This document shows positions 1 to 9,695 of a stretch of 29,629 bases of DNA, one piece after another. The notes under the pieces were generated by a model. That model did not search any database. It was not told where the DNA came from and saw only the letters and a program-made list of their open reading frames with translations. Each line of letters opens with the position of its first letter. Position 1 is the stretch's first letter. Source of the DNA: Auxenochlorella pyrenoidosa (taxonomy: Eukaryota; Chlorophyta; Trebouxiophyceae; Chlorellales; Chlorellaceae); contig KQ482057.1 in assembly GCA_001430745.1 (NCBI GenBank), positions 1,423,867-1,453,495 on the forward strand, given 5' to 3'. Position numbers and translations under genes: made by a program.

Positions 1-68
1 CCGCCACCCGCTCCCGCCCGCTCTGCCGCTCTGCTGAGTTGCCCCCCCCCCCCCCCCCCTTGCTGCAG
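1..68 (+). other. Intron 3' end of the U2AF gene with long C tract
   Basis: The window opens inside an intron. A run of about 18 C residues (around 42-59) followed by TTGCTGCAG forms a strong polypyrimidine tract and 3' splice site, with the exon starting at 69. Confidence 0.8.
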
Positions 69-974
69 GCGGAGGACACGTGCTACCTGCAGGTTGACGG
101 CATGATCACGGCGGATGTGCTGGCGGATGAGGGCGAGTACAACGAGGTGAGGCGCCCGGCTGTGCTGTGTGCAGCTTGGGTGTGCACACGCCAGTGTGGC
201 AAATGTTGGGGTGCGCGGGTTGGGGCTGGGGTGTTGCCTGGCCAGGGCAGGGAGCTGGAGCGGGCTAAGGACAACCTGCCCTGTACGCGGCGCAACAGGA
301 GCGCCGCAGCTCTTGCCTGTGCTGCTCACTGCCGCCCCTGCTGGTGTCGGCCTGCTCGCGCCCGCCCGCAGGTGCTGGCCGACATCCACGACGAGTGCTC
401 CAAGCACGGCACCGTGCTGCGCGTGGTGGTGCCGCGCCCGCCCGTCCCCGACCAGTCGGCGGAGCTCATCGGCAGCGGCGTGTACGGCAAGGCGTTTGTG
501 CAGTTCCTGGACGTGGAGGGCGCGCGCAAGGTGGGCCGGACCTGCGCCCGTTCAGGCGTGTCGGCGCGCGCGGGCCGCGTGCCTGGATGCGACAGTGCTT
601 TGGGCAGCAGGCATCAGCAGCCGTGACAGAGCTGCGTAGCAGCGTGGAGGGAGGGGCTGTTCAGCAAAGGAGGGCCGAGGAGGGCTGTTCAGCATGCACT
701 TTCCCCACGTGCCCCCGTGGCTCCTGTGCCTGTTCAGCGGCTGCCCACACTGCGCCCCCACCCAACCCCCCTGCAGGCACGCGAGGCCATCGACGGGCGC
801 ATGTTTGCAGGGAGCACGGTGGAAGCGACCTTTATGCAGCCGCAACAGTTCATGGATGCGATCGCGCCGCCGCCAATGCTAGCGGTGGCAGATCCGATGG
901 CAGCTATGGATCCCCTGGCGGCGGTGCTGGCAGCAGCGGCACCAGTGATGCCCGCACCGCCTGCAGCAGTCTAA
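69..974 (+). CDS. U2AF65: U2AF large subunit (U2AF65-like), C-terminal exons, partial
   Basis: Three in-phase exons: 69-146, 372-530 and 777-974 (stop TAA 972-974); the 5' part lies outside the window. U2AF65 binds the polypyrimidine tract of introns and recruits U2 snRNP in the nucleus. What is visible is the third RRM, the U2AF homology motif (UHM). It has an acidic first helix containing DECSKHG, an RNP1-like strand GKAFVQF, and the diagnostic R-x-F loop as GRMFAG, which in this family grips a tryptophan of SF1 or SF3b155. All junctions are phase 0 and the introns have clear GTGAGG/GTGGGC donors and CAG acceptors. The C-terminal tail of about 30 residues is Ala/Pro/Met-rich and not conserved. 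The order and spacing of motifs match plant and animal U2AF65 closely. A UHM-only protein such as a PUF60 relative is less likely. Confidence 0.88.
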
Positions 975-1553
975 GCAATATGGCCTCATCTGCTCTGCTC
1001 TGCAATGCCCCCATGCATGCTTGTGCTGTCATGGTGATGTCGTGCTGGCGTGAGGTGGGCTTGAACATACCACGTGCTGTTCCATGCGGCTGAGGAACCA
1101 CACAGAGTGGATACTGGTGCATTGGGCGTCTTGCCTTTTGGCTGTGTTTCCCGCTTTCGCGCGTTCTTGACATCACTTCCAGCAAGCGAACAACGTGGTG
1201 CGCCCGAGCAGCTCGCCCTCAGGTGGACTTGCTATCCTTCCCCGCCCGGGGCGGCGCGCGTCGCAACCGGACAATGTCTTTTCCTTGATAGAGCACGTTG
1301 GGACACTGCAGCGGGCTCGCCGCCGCAGTCCTGGAAGTGGCCGCTACTGGAAGGGCTGGAAACTGCTGTTTTGCCCTTAACCTGCAGCCGGCGGCTCGAA
1401 CAATTGAATTGCACCACTTATAGGCTGCAGCAGCAGAGTCTCCAGTGCCGCTCGCTGTACACTTGAGCTGTTCTGCCACCGCCGCCAGCTCCTGACCGCC
1501 GCCAGCTCCCGGCCGCCGCCGCCCGCGCTCTGCAGCCAAGGGCCTCAACCCTC
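975..1553. other. Intergenic: U2AF 3'UTR and upstream region of paralog 1
   Basis: No convincing coding sequence. It should hold the U2AF 3'UTR and the promoter and 5'UTR of the next gene. I see no TGTAA here, so the polyadenylation site is unplaced. A weak TATA-like stretch (cttatagg, about 1417-1424) lies about 130 bases before the ATG at 1554. The last 100 bases are C-rich. Confidence 0.5.
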
Positions 1554-4248
1554 ATGCAAGAGCTCACGGCGTGCTCTGAAGACTCGCCAGACGGCCTGGA
1601 GGGCGAACGGCCAAAGCCATGGACCCACCTGCTGCGGCACCATGTGACGAGTGATGTGGCGGAGCGCGCGCGCTGCCTGCTTCTTCCAGGCAGCGACGCC
1701 GGCAGCCCACCCGCAGAGGAGTGCGCCGCGGCCCTCTGGCAGCTCAAGTGAGCACCCGCCTCTGCAGGGCGCCGCCTCGTGCCTGCCGCGCCCACCTCTG
1801 CGCAGCGTGCCGCCAGCAGGCAGGCCGCTTCCCCTGCCGTGCCTGCTCCGGAAAAAGTGGCCTTGGTGCAAGCCGTCACCCCGTTCTGCCGCGCGCTGGC
1901 TGGTCTGCCCCTGCAGGCAGCCACAGCTGCGGGAGGCGTTTGCGCGTGTGTTCGAAACCCCCACCACCAGCTGCAACAACGGTGCGCCGGGGGGCAGGTC
2001 ATGCATGGGTGCAGAGCTGCGCCAGCCGCAGGAGCGCCGGGAAGGAGGGGTGCATCCTTGGAGCACACAGGTGTGGCCACACAGCCTGCCATACTCAGTT
2101 GCAAGGCCCGCCATGTGCCGGCCTCGGGTGGAACTCATAACCTGTCCGCCTGCCTGCCTGCCTGCCTGCCTGCAGGCTGGATGAGGAGCAAGCTGCTGCA
2201 GGGTAGGCCTTGGCCCGGCATGCAGGCCGCAGCGCGTGGCGCTTCCCGTGTGGATACGCTCGGGCGCCCGTCAGCCTTGGCCACCGTCTCTACCTCTGCA
2301 GATGCCTCTGCCTTGCTGAGCCCTTGCCCCCTGCCTCCCTGCCTCCCTTCCCCCCTTGCCCCGCCTGAGTGCAGCCCTAGGCCTCGACCCTCGCTGGACC
2401 CCTCAGCAGGAGCAGGGCAAGGGGCAGGCGCCGCCGCCTGACCCTGGTGGCAGCGCCGCTGACCCCGGCGGCAGCGCCCTGCGCCCCAAAAGGCAGCGTG
2501 CAGCTGTGAAGCGCCTCGGGCAGGAGCCTGACACGATCATCGACGGCCACGTCCCGAATGGCGGAGGGCGGGGGGCAGGCAGGAAGAAGCGGCAGGGCCA
2601 GGGCAGCAGCAGGCTGCCGCCAGCCGCGAGCCTGCGCTCAATTGGCGGGCCCTGCACACCCTCCCACGGGGGCGACCATGCCACCGCCGTGCCTGCTGCA
2701 GCAGCGGCTGCTGTCGAGCCGGCTCAAGGACAATGGCAGACAGCCTCGCTGCCGCTGCCGCCGCCGCCGCCGCCGCCAAACTGGCAGCAGTGCAAGCGGC
2801 TGCTGTCAGACTCGGCTCACTCCCTGCCGCTGCCGTGTCAGCTGACAGACTCGGCGCTTTCGCTGCCCCCGCCCAGCCGGCTGTCAGACGCAGCCCTCTC
2901 GCTGCCGCTGCCAGGCCAGCCGTCGTGCACAGCACTCTCGCTGCCGCTGCCAGGCCAGCCGTCGTGCACAGCACGCTCGCTGCCACTGCCGCACCAGCCG
3001 TCCGGCCCCGCGGGCTTGGCGCTGCCGACGCTGGCTGCCCTGCAAGGCCTGCCCAACGTGCAGTATGTCCACGTGGTGCTCCCCCTGGCCGCGGCCAGCC
3101 AGCTGATGGCCGGCAGCGCACCACAGCAGGCCCTGCCGCTGCAGCAGCCCGCCGCTGCGCCACCTGCAGGCGCGCCCTCCCCGCAGGAGTGCCTGGAGCG
3201 GTACTGGCAGGAGCAGCAGCTGCTGGAGAGCCGGCGGGGGCAGTACCAGTATGGCGGCGAGGGCGGGCAGGGCTGTCTGGCGGCGCCGCTGCCGACCCAG
3301 CAACCTCAGCTCGGCGCACAGCCGGGCAGGATGCCGGCAGCTGAGCCGCTAACAGATGGTGGCAGCTGGCAGGCGTGCCAGCCACATCTGCCTGCGGTGT
3401 GCTCGCTGCCGCCGCCTTCCCAGCTGCGGGCCGAGCAGTCGATGCCGTCTATGCTGCGGGCCGAGCAGTCCATGCCTCCTGTGTTGCGGGCCGAGCAGTC
3501 AATGCCGCCCATGCTGCGAGCCGAGCAGTCGATGCCTCTGCCCCAGCTCAGCATGCAGCGCTCCCTGCCCCTGTCCTTGGCTGGGCAGCCAGGCGCTCAC
3601 AGCCTGCAGCCGGGCGCCCAGAGGCGGCACACATACAGCGACTGGATGCACACCCAGCAGCTGCCAGGCTCTGCTGAGCAGCCTGCCCACGCGCGCAAGC
3701 CGCAGCACTGGCAGCACTGGCAGTCAGCACCAGTGCAGCCGCTGCAGCTGCCTCCAAGCTCGATTTCTTTTGGTGGGGCCCACAGCCAGCCGCTGGAGTT
3801 TGCACCTTCCTGCTCGTTGCCGCTGGCAGGGACAGGCTCCCTGACGCCAGGCACGCCTCTGCCTGACCAGCAGGGGTGCCTGCCCCTGCAGCCGGCGCGC
3901 CTGCCAGCGCAAGAGACGCAGCAGGCAAAGCAGGTGCAGCACGTGCCGCCGCTGCAGTCGTTGCAGCCGCCGCAGCCGCTGGCGCACATGCTGTGGCAGC
4001 ACGCCTCCCTGCCGAGGCTGGTGCAGCAGCAGCACCAGGAGGCCAGGCCGCAGGGGCAGCAGGGGCTGGTGCCGGCGTGGCAGCGGCAGCAGGCGGAGCA
4101 GGCGCAGCAGGTGCAGCAGGCACGGCAGATGCAGCAGGCGCTTCTGGAATTCGACCCCAGCTTTGCCGATGATCTGGACGCACTCTGTGCTGGCTGCGAG
4201 CCCGGGTTCCCTGCCTGGCCGCCAGAGGTGCCTGTCCCCAGCGCCTGA
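1554..4248 (+). CDS. Tandem-family protein, paralog 1: unknown Gln/Pro-rich, probably nuclear
   Basis: Exons 1554-1747, 1917-1981, 2176-2202 (27-nt micro-exon) and 2375-4248 give 719 residues; junction phases are 2, 1, 1. I do not recognise the family. Seen: a conserved N-terminal segment (PWTHLLRH near residue 25); then a block at about 66-103 reading LREAFARVF, TTSCNN, WMRSKLLQ and ALGLDPRW across three exons; then a basic cluster RPKRQRAAVKR (about 132-142) that looks like a nuclear localisation signal. The rest is Gln/Pro/Leu-rich with two tandem repeats (13-residue and 10-residue units). A short hydrophobic island, YVHVVLPL, is shared with the other two copies, as is an aromatic/Gln helix after ECLERYW. 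The acidic end LEFDPSFADDLDAL resembles an activation tail. Inference: a transcription regulator or other nuclear protein. The ATG at 1554 is the first in frame. Exon structure is supported by the two downstream paralogs. Confidence 0.8.
2148..2171 (+). repeat. (GCCT)6 microsatellite at a 3' splice site
   Basis: Six perfect GCCT units end three bases before the acceptor AG of the 27-nt micro-exon of paralog 1. They supply its polypyrimidine tract. Confidence 0.85.
2803..3000 (+). repeat. 39-bp (13-residue) tandem coding repeats, SLPLP type
   Basis: About five units of a 13-residue repeat around the core SLPLP inside paralog 1. The two units starting at 2896 and 2935 are nearly identical at DNA level (39-bp period), which points to recent duplication. 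The outer units have diverged (LTDSALSLPPPSR, LSDAALSLPLPGQ). Confidence 0.8.
3424..3543 (+). repeat. 30-bp (10-residue) tandem coding repeat x4
   Basis: Four consecutive units of LRAEQSMPPM in paralog 1, starting at 3424, 3454, 3484 and 3514. Differences fall mostly at third positions and at the last residues of the unit. Confidence 0.85.
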
Positions 4249-5258
4249 GCAGCCAGCCAGCGGCCTGCAGCCCTCCGATTGAGCTGCGAGCGCCCGATGG
4301 CGCCCGCCGGCGGCCCCTTGCAGCTGAGCGCACGGGCTGCCAGCTGGGCGCGTGCCCGCGGCCTGGGCACCAGCGCGAGGTCTGCGGGCGTGGAGGAGTG
4401 CGTTGGCTCCTCATGGCCTGCGCCCACCGCGATCGCTTTACTGTCACTGGTTTCTTCATTTGTTGCAGTGGTAGGAGCTCATGCTCCTGTCACGCTGCCG
4501 CCTACCGAACTGACCCCCTCCATCCTGTGCATTTTCCCGACTCGCATCCACTGCGCCACCAAGCTGCAATCTTTGCGCCCACCCCTGCGACAACTTCTTT
4601 GCTCCTGCCCCATCACTGGCCCAGTCCAGGGTTTCCCTGTAGCAACACACACTTGCCTCCTCCTCACACTGCTGCTGCTCGCCCTGGGTGGCAGCCCGCT
4701 GTTCTTTCCACCTGCCTCTTTTCAACACTTTGGGCCTCATCAAGCCAGGCAGCCAGAGGCGCCTGCGCTCGCAATGCAAGAAGGAGATATTGGCTGGAGC
4801 GCAGCATGCAGGGGGCAGAGCCAGCTGGCAAACTGGGAAGCTGCCGAGGAAAGGACAAACGCCCCAAGCCGTCTCTTTGGGTTGTGTGCCGCATGCTCCG
4901 TTGCGGTTAGATGGACTCAAACCCAAACGGGGCCGATTCTTTGCAAACAACCAAAGGCCGGTGGATCCGGGCAAGTGGCAGCGCTTCGAAGCCACATGCG
5001 GCAGGGCGGGGCTCCAGGACAGCCCATGAGTTGCTTTCACTGCTTTGTGGCCTGGTGAACCCTTCAGGCGGGGCACTTCCTACAGCGACTGGCAAGTGCC
5101 ATCTGACATGGCTGCATTCTTGAACGCAACTGGCTGCACCCTGTGAGAGTTGTCAGGAAAGGCTGCAGCCTGCTGCAGCCCGTTGCGCTGGCTGCATCTG
5201 CTGGGCAGCTGGCGGGTGCAGGCGCAACCACCAGCCCAGCGGGTCATGGCCTGCGACC

Positions 5259-5263
5259 TGTAA
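5259..5263 (+). terminator. Candidate TGTAA polyadenylation signal of paralog 1
   Basis: TGTAA is the usual chlorophyte poly(A) signal. This is the first plus-strand copy I found downstream of the stop at 4248, and a second lies at 5449-5453. Five-base motifs occur by chance, so the choice is uncertain. Confidence 0.35.
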
Positions 5264-5499
5264 ACAGCCTCCAGACCGCTGTTGAGCGCACCCAAATAGC
5301 ACAGACTCAGGGGTTGCAGGAACCGCCAGCGCCAGCGGCAGCCAGTTGGTCATCCAAGTTGACTCCTGCAGTACTGCGTCTCTGCACCCTCACACAATCG
5401 AGCGCGCAATCACCAAATTGGCGTCTTACACCGTGCAAGCATGTACATTGTAACTCGTGACAATTGACGCGGAGCTAAAACCGAGTGGAGACGCTCGAG

Positions 5500-5652
5500 G
5501 TGGGTGCGCCCCCACTAGTGGCGGCCCCACTGTTCAAATATTGCTCGCCACTTCTGCAACGAGCTCAGGATCACTTTTGCTGGCCTCCAGCAGGCAGGGC
5601 AGGGCCGCGGCCCTGTGGCTACGCGGTGACGCCCTCCTTCTCTCGCCTTGCA
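5500..5652 (+). other. Possible 5'UTR intron of paralog 2
   Basis: CTCGAG followed by GTGGGT (donor at 5500) and a pyrimidine-rich acceptor ending CTTGCAG at 5652 sit just before the ATG at 5663. The ATG at 5442, upstream of the donor, leads quickly to a stop, so this is more likely an untranslated-leader intron than a coding one. Confidence 0.4.
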
Positions 5653-5662
5653 GAGCGCACGG

Positions 5663-8162
5663 ATGGAAGGGACATTTCCCGAGGATGACCAGCAGCTGCA
5701 CAAGGCTCCGCCGTGGACGCACCTGATCAAGCACCCGTTGCGGCGGGAAAGCTGCAGCGTCGCCCTGCAGCTGCTCGGTGCTGACCCGCTGCTGGCTGCT
5801 GGGGCGGTGTGGAAGCTCCAGTGAGCGCAGGGGCTGCCTTCAGGGCTTCAGAGATGGAGAAGATGCCATTCATTCAGCCGGACAGTCGGCTGCCATCCAT
5901 ACACCCTCCAGATGGGATACCCGGTCGGGGCGTGCTAACCGCTCCCTCACCCGCCCTTGCGCTTGCGCCGCGCAGGCAGCGCGAGCTGCGGGACGTTTTC
6001 TCCAAGGTCTACGGGAAATCCACGTCATCCTGCAACAATGGTGAGCAGGCAAAAGAGACCGGGGGCAACCAGAGGAGGGGGCGGGCGGGCCTTGCCCCCG
6101 CAGCAGGATCACCCTGTCCGGTCGCTGTACCGCTGGCCACACGCTCTCTGCTGGCGCGCCCGCCATCAAGTGAGAGGAGCACACCACACCCTAGGCGCTC
6201 ACGCCTCGAACCTGCTGCCTCCCTGCCCTTGCCATGCTGCAGCCTGGCTGCGCGGCAAGCTGCTCCTGGGTGAGTGCTGCGCCGGTGCTGGCATACACAG
6301 CAGCAAGCACCCGCCTTTGGGGTGGGGGGGGGCAGGCGTCGACGCTGTCCTGCCTGTGTTTGCCAGACACACGGCGCGGGCGGCGGTTGGAGCCGCCACA
6401 TCCCCCCGGGCGTGGACCGCTGCTGCCAGCGCTTGCAGGCTGGCCCCTGCCAGCTGTCCACCTGTGCGCACCTGCCGCCCACACCATCCTGCCTGCCCCG
6501 TGTAACTGCCCGCTTACCCACCCCCCCCCCCCCGCCCCCGGGGCCTCCCTGGCTGCAGCCCTGGGCATGGACCCCCGCTGGCGTCCCGACAGCCTGCAGC
6601 CGCAAGCCCAGGAGGCGGGGGCAGCCCCCACCGAAGCCCCAGATGCCGCAGGCGCGGCGGCCAGGCCGCGGCGGCAGCGAGCCGGCATGAAGCACATCTG
6701 GGACTCTCAAGAGGAGGCGTCCTGGCAGGGCAGCAAGGAAGGCAGCGCCAGCGCTGGCAGCAGCCCGCGTGCAGCCGCCTCCTCCTCCCCGACCGGGCCG
6801 AGGGGGGCCAAGCGCGCCCGCAGGACGCTAGGGCAGCCGCAGCATCCGCAGCGGCCACCCCCGAGGCAGCAGGACGCAGCTAGCACCGGCAGCGCGGGCG
6901 CTGACAGCGCCTCGCGTGCACACTTGGCCTCCCCTGCGGTTGGCTTTCACAGCACGGGCATGGCCCGGGGGGCAGCAGCGCCAGCAAGCCTGCCAGGCAG
7001 CCCCAGACCCGCCGGCCAGCCCACTTACGTCGCTGCAGGGCCCCTGGCAGCGGGGCCCCTTGACGGAGCGCCTGCCGTGCCGCAGCGCATCGTGCCATCG
7101 GCGCCTGCTGTGCAGCCGGCAGCACCGCAGACCCCGCCTGTGCCTGCGGCTGTGGCCGAAGCCGGCGCGCCCATGTGGCCGCCCGACCCCCTGCCTGCCC
7201 TGCCCCTGCTGCCTCCCTGCCCATGGCATGGCGCCCCTGCTGCCGGCGCGGCCTTCCCTGCTGGCTCTGCCACACCGGCCAGCATGCAGGCCACCCCAGG
7301 GGTCCACATGCTCCATGTGGTGCTCCCGCTGGCATCCCGCCAGCAGTGGCCGCTGCAGCTGCTGCAGACGGGTGCGCCCTGGTGCCTGGACCCCCCCGCC
7401 GGGGCTGCCTGGCATCCAGCCTCTCCAACAGCCCGCACGTCAGCGGCCCCACAGCTGCTACCGCCGCCACCGCTGCCGTCGTCTCCCCTGCAGCAGCAGG
7501 AGCAGCAGCAGCAGCAGCGGCAGCGGCAGTCTGTGGCGGCGGCCGCGTCGCGCCTGCTGTGGGCGGAGCTTGCGCAGCTGGCCAGCCCCGCGGCGGCCCC
7601 AGACACCTGCAGCCTGCGGCGGTACGAGGAGGAGCAGCGGCGTTACGAGGAGCGGTGGAGGCAGTACCAGAGGCAGGCGCAGGAGGAGACGCGGGAGGAG
7701 GCAGGGCTCCAGGGGCCGGTGGCGCAGCACTCGGCAGCAGAGCCGGACGTGGATGGGGCACAGCAGGCAGAGCCGGCGCTGCCGGCCCAGCAGGCGAAGC
7801 AGGACCAACAAGCGCCCGCGCCAGCGCTCAATGCGCGGTCTGAAAACAGCAGCCCGCCAGCCGTTTCTTGCGGCCGTGCCCAGCAGTGGTGCAGCCCGTT
7901 TTCTGCTGCTGCTGCTTCCGGCGCCGGCCCTGCTGGGCAGCAGGGCGATGCAGGGGCAGCACAGCCGTGTATGCAGCAACCTGCATGGCCCCAGGCGGAG
8001 GTGACCCCGCCAGAGGCGCCGCCACCGCTGGAACAGCAGCAGCTGTCGCGGCAGGATCCGCGAGCAGGCCTTGCCTCGGCTTCCAGCTTTGGTGCCGAGC
8101 TGGGAGCGCTGTTCTCAGCCTGGCAGGACGGCCAGGTGTCCCTGTCCCTGCTGCCCAAGTGA
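5663..8162 (+). CDS. Tandem-family protein, paralog 2: unknown Gln/Pro/Ala-rich, probably nuclear
   Basis: Exons 5663-5820, 5976-6040, 6243-6269 (27 nt) and 6559-8162 give 617 residues with the same phases (2, 1, 1) as paralog 1, and exons 2 and 3 are exactly the same size. The same blocks appear in order: PWTHLIKH near the start; LRDVFSKVY, STSSCNN, AWLRGKLLL, ALGMDPRW at about 55-91; a basic cluster RPRRQRAGMKH at about 119-129; then low-complexity sequence. Later islands are MLHVVLPL (about 7305-7330) and a Tyr/Arg/Gln-rich helix with RRYEEEQRRYEERWRQY (about 7618-7670). The end, SFGAELGALFSAW, matches the acidic/hydrophobic tail of paralog 1 in position. The function is unknown to me; nuclear localisation is an inference from the basic motif. 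The start at 5663 follows a likely leader intron. Confidence 0.8.
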
Positions 8163-9695
8163 GGCGCGCTGCAGGGCACCCAGCTTGCTCCCCTTGGGGG
8201 GCGGCTCTGCGAAGAGCCCCGACTGGTGTGGCCCCTGGAGCACTGCCGTTGGCCACCTTGTATTGCCCTTGCATGCAAGCCATTCATTTGTGCACTTCTT
8301 CCCCAGTACATCCCCAACCTTTCCCACCCGGGCATGCCCACAATTAGCCAAGCCTTAACGATACCCTTCTGATGAACGAATCACGTGCTGGTGGTCAGCC
8401 CGCCCAGCTGCCCGCTTGCTTCTCAAATCCTGACCGGTTCACACACCAACAGCCTGGGCTCATCCTCTTCACTTTCCGGCGTACCACGTAGCTTCTCTAC
8501 ATCTCTACCATCTCAGCTCACTACCCACTTTACCCACGCTTCCTGCTAGCAGCAGCCGTTGCTCCCAACATCTGTGGCGCCAAGTCCCGATGCGTCCATA
8601 TGGCAGCCGCTCTTCACCGCCCCTTGCCTTGCCACCAGCCAGATTGCTGGCAAGAGGGACAGCTGTGCCCACTGCTCCTGTGCAACATCCAGGCGCAAGA
8701 TCTGGCACCTTCGGTGGCAAAGACTGCCTCCACTAGCTTGTTTCCCCTGTAAAGTGCCCTCCCTTCAATGGAGAGCAGTGGCTTGTGAAGCACCGCCGCG
8801 GCGGCCGCTCTAGATGGTCTGGCCACATGACTAAAAGGCCTCCACAAGCTTGTGTTGCGCCTGGTGGGACCACCATTGCAAGCTACGGATGACATCCTGG
8901 CGCACTGGCACAGTATATGGCTGTCCGGGAGGGTTTCTGCTGCTCCGCATCCAGGACAGCCGCATGGCGCCCACTGCAGGGAGAGCGGCTACGCAGGACG
9001 CCCCTTTGATCGATGAGTAAAGGCAGGCAAAGGTCCCCAGCTTGCGGGTTGCTGGCCATGGAGCGCTCGAGTGGCAGGGTTGAGGCTGGCCTGGTCCTGG
9101 CACCCATTCATGCTCAGCGGGGCGGCACCTGCCGCGGTCGGCCGTATCGGAGAAGCTGCAGGGCACCCGAAACATTGCAAGTTTCCCGCTTATTTTCACA
9201 CAAAACACAACTGTATCACCAACCAAATGCACGTCTCGGGTGCAGGAGGTCACAACGCCTCAGGCTGAACCAGCGCGCGACCGGCCGCAAGCTGCACCCA
9301 GCCCGGCCACGATTCTTCCGCTTCCACCTTAGGTTTCAACACACAGGAAGGAAGTGAGCTCCGCCTGGTGGCTGCAGGGTGCGCTAACCGAGGTGGGCGA
9401 GCAATGAAAGCGGCGGGTTCGCTCGCGCTGTATGCCTGCCTGAAAAAGGATTGGGTGATTTGAAGAGCCCACAGAGGGCGGATTGGAGGTGCGCCTGGTG
9501 CGGTTGGCACCATGGAGGTGGTGGCCACCGCTGCCGCCCGCCAGCTCCTGTGGCCGCCGCTTTCAAACTGCAGTCGGGTGCCCGGTCTGCTGTCGAGAGT
9601 ACACAACCACCAGTTTGCTGAGCACAGGACACCGGCCACTCAATCATTCCCTTGCGCAGGCTCACAACCACTTCACAACACGAGCACAGAAGCCA
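8163..9695. other. Intergenic: 3'UTR of paralog 2 and upstream region of paralog 3
   Basis: No supported gene in 1.5 kb. A TGTAA at 8749-8753 fits a polyadenylation signal for paralog 2 (3'UTR about 0.6 kb). The remaining 0.9 kb should contain the promoter and leader of paralog 3. Small open frames on both strands have no recognisable protein features. Confidence 0.5.
8749..8753 (+). terminator. Candidate TGTAA polyadenylation signal of paralog 2
   Basis: Chlorophyte-type TGTAA followed by A, 587 bases after the TGA at 8160-8162. The distance is reasonable for long chlorophyte 3'UTRs. Confidence 0.45.

Larger units (their letters stand above)
4249..5662. other. Intergenic: 3'UTR of paralog 1 and upstream region of paralog 2
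   Basis: No convincing gene. Open frames on both strands here have no protein character and no matching splice structure. TGTAA occurs at 5259-5263 and 5449-5453; either could be the polyadenylation signal of paralog 1, implying a 3'UTR of 1.0-1.2 kb. The right end holds the promoter of paralog 2 and a probable 5'UTR intron. Confidence 0.5.

Noticed and set aside
2537..3385. Minus-strand open frame opposite paralog 1
   Set aside because: Overlaps the repeat-rich coding part of paralog 1, whose frame is confirmed by two paralogs.
8800..8814. Fifteen-base stretch identical to a common cloning-vector polylinker (NotI-XbaI part)
   Set aside because: Sequence on both sides departs at once from the polylinker, and GC-rich genomic DNA yields NotI-like sites often. 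No other sign of vector.
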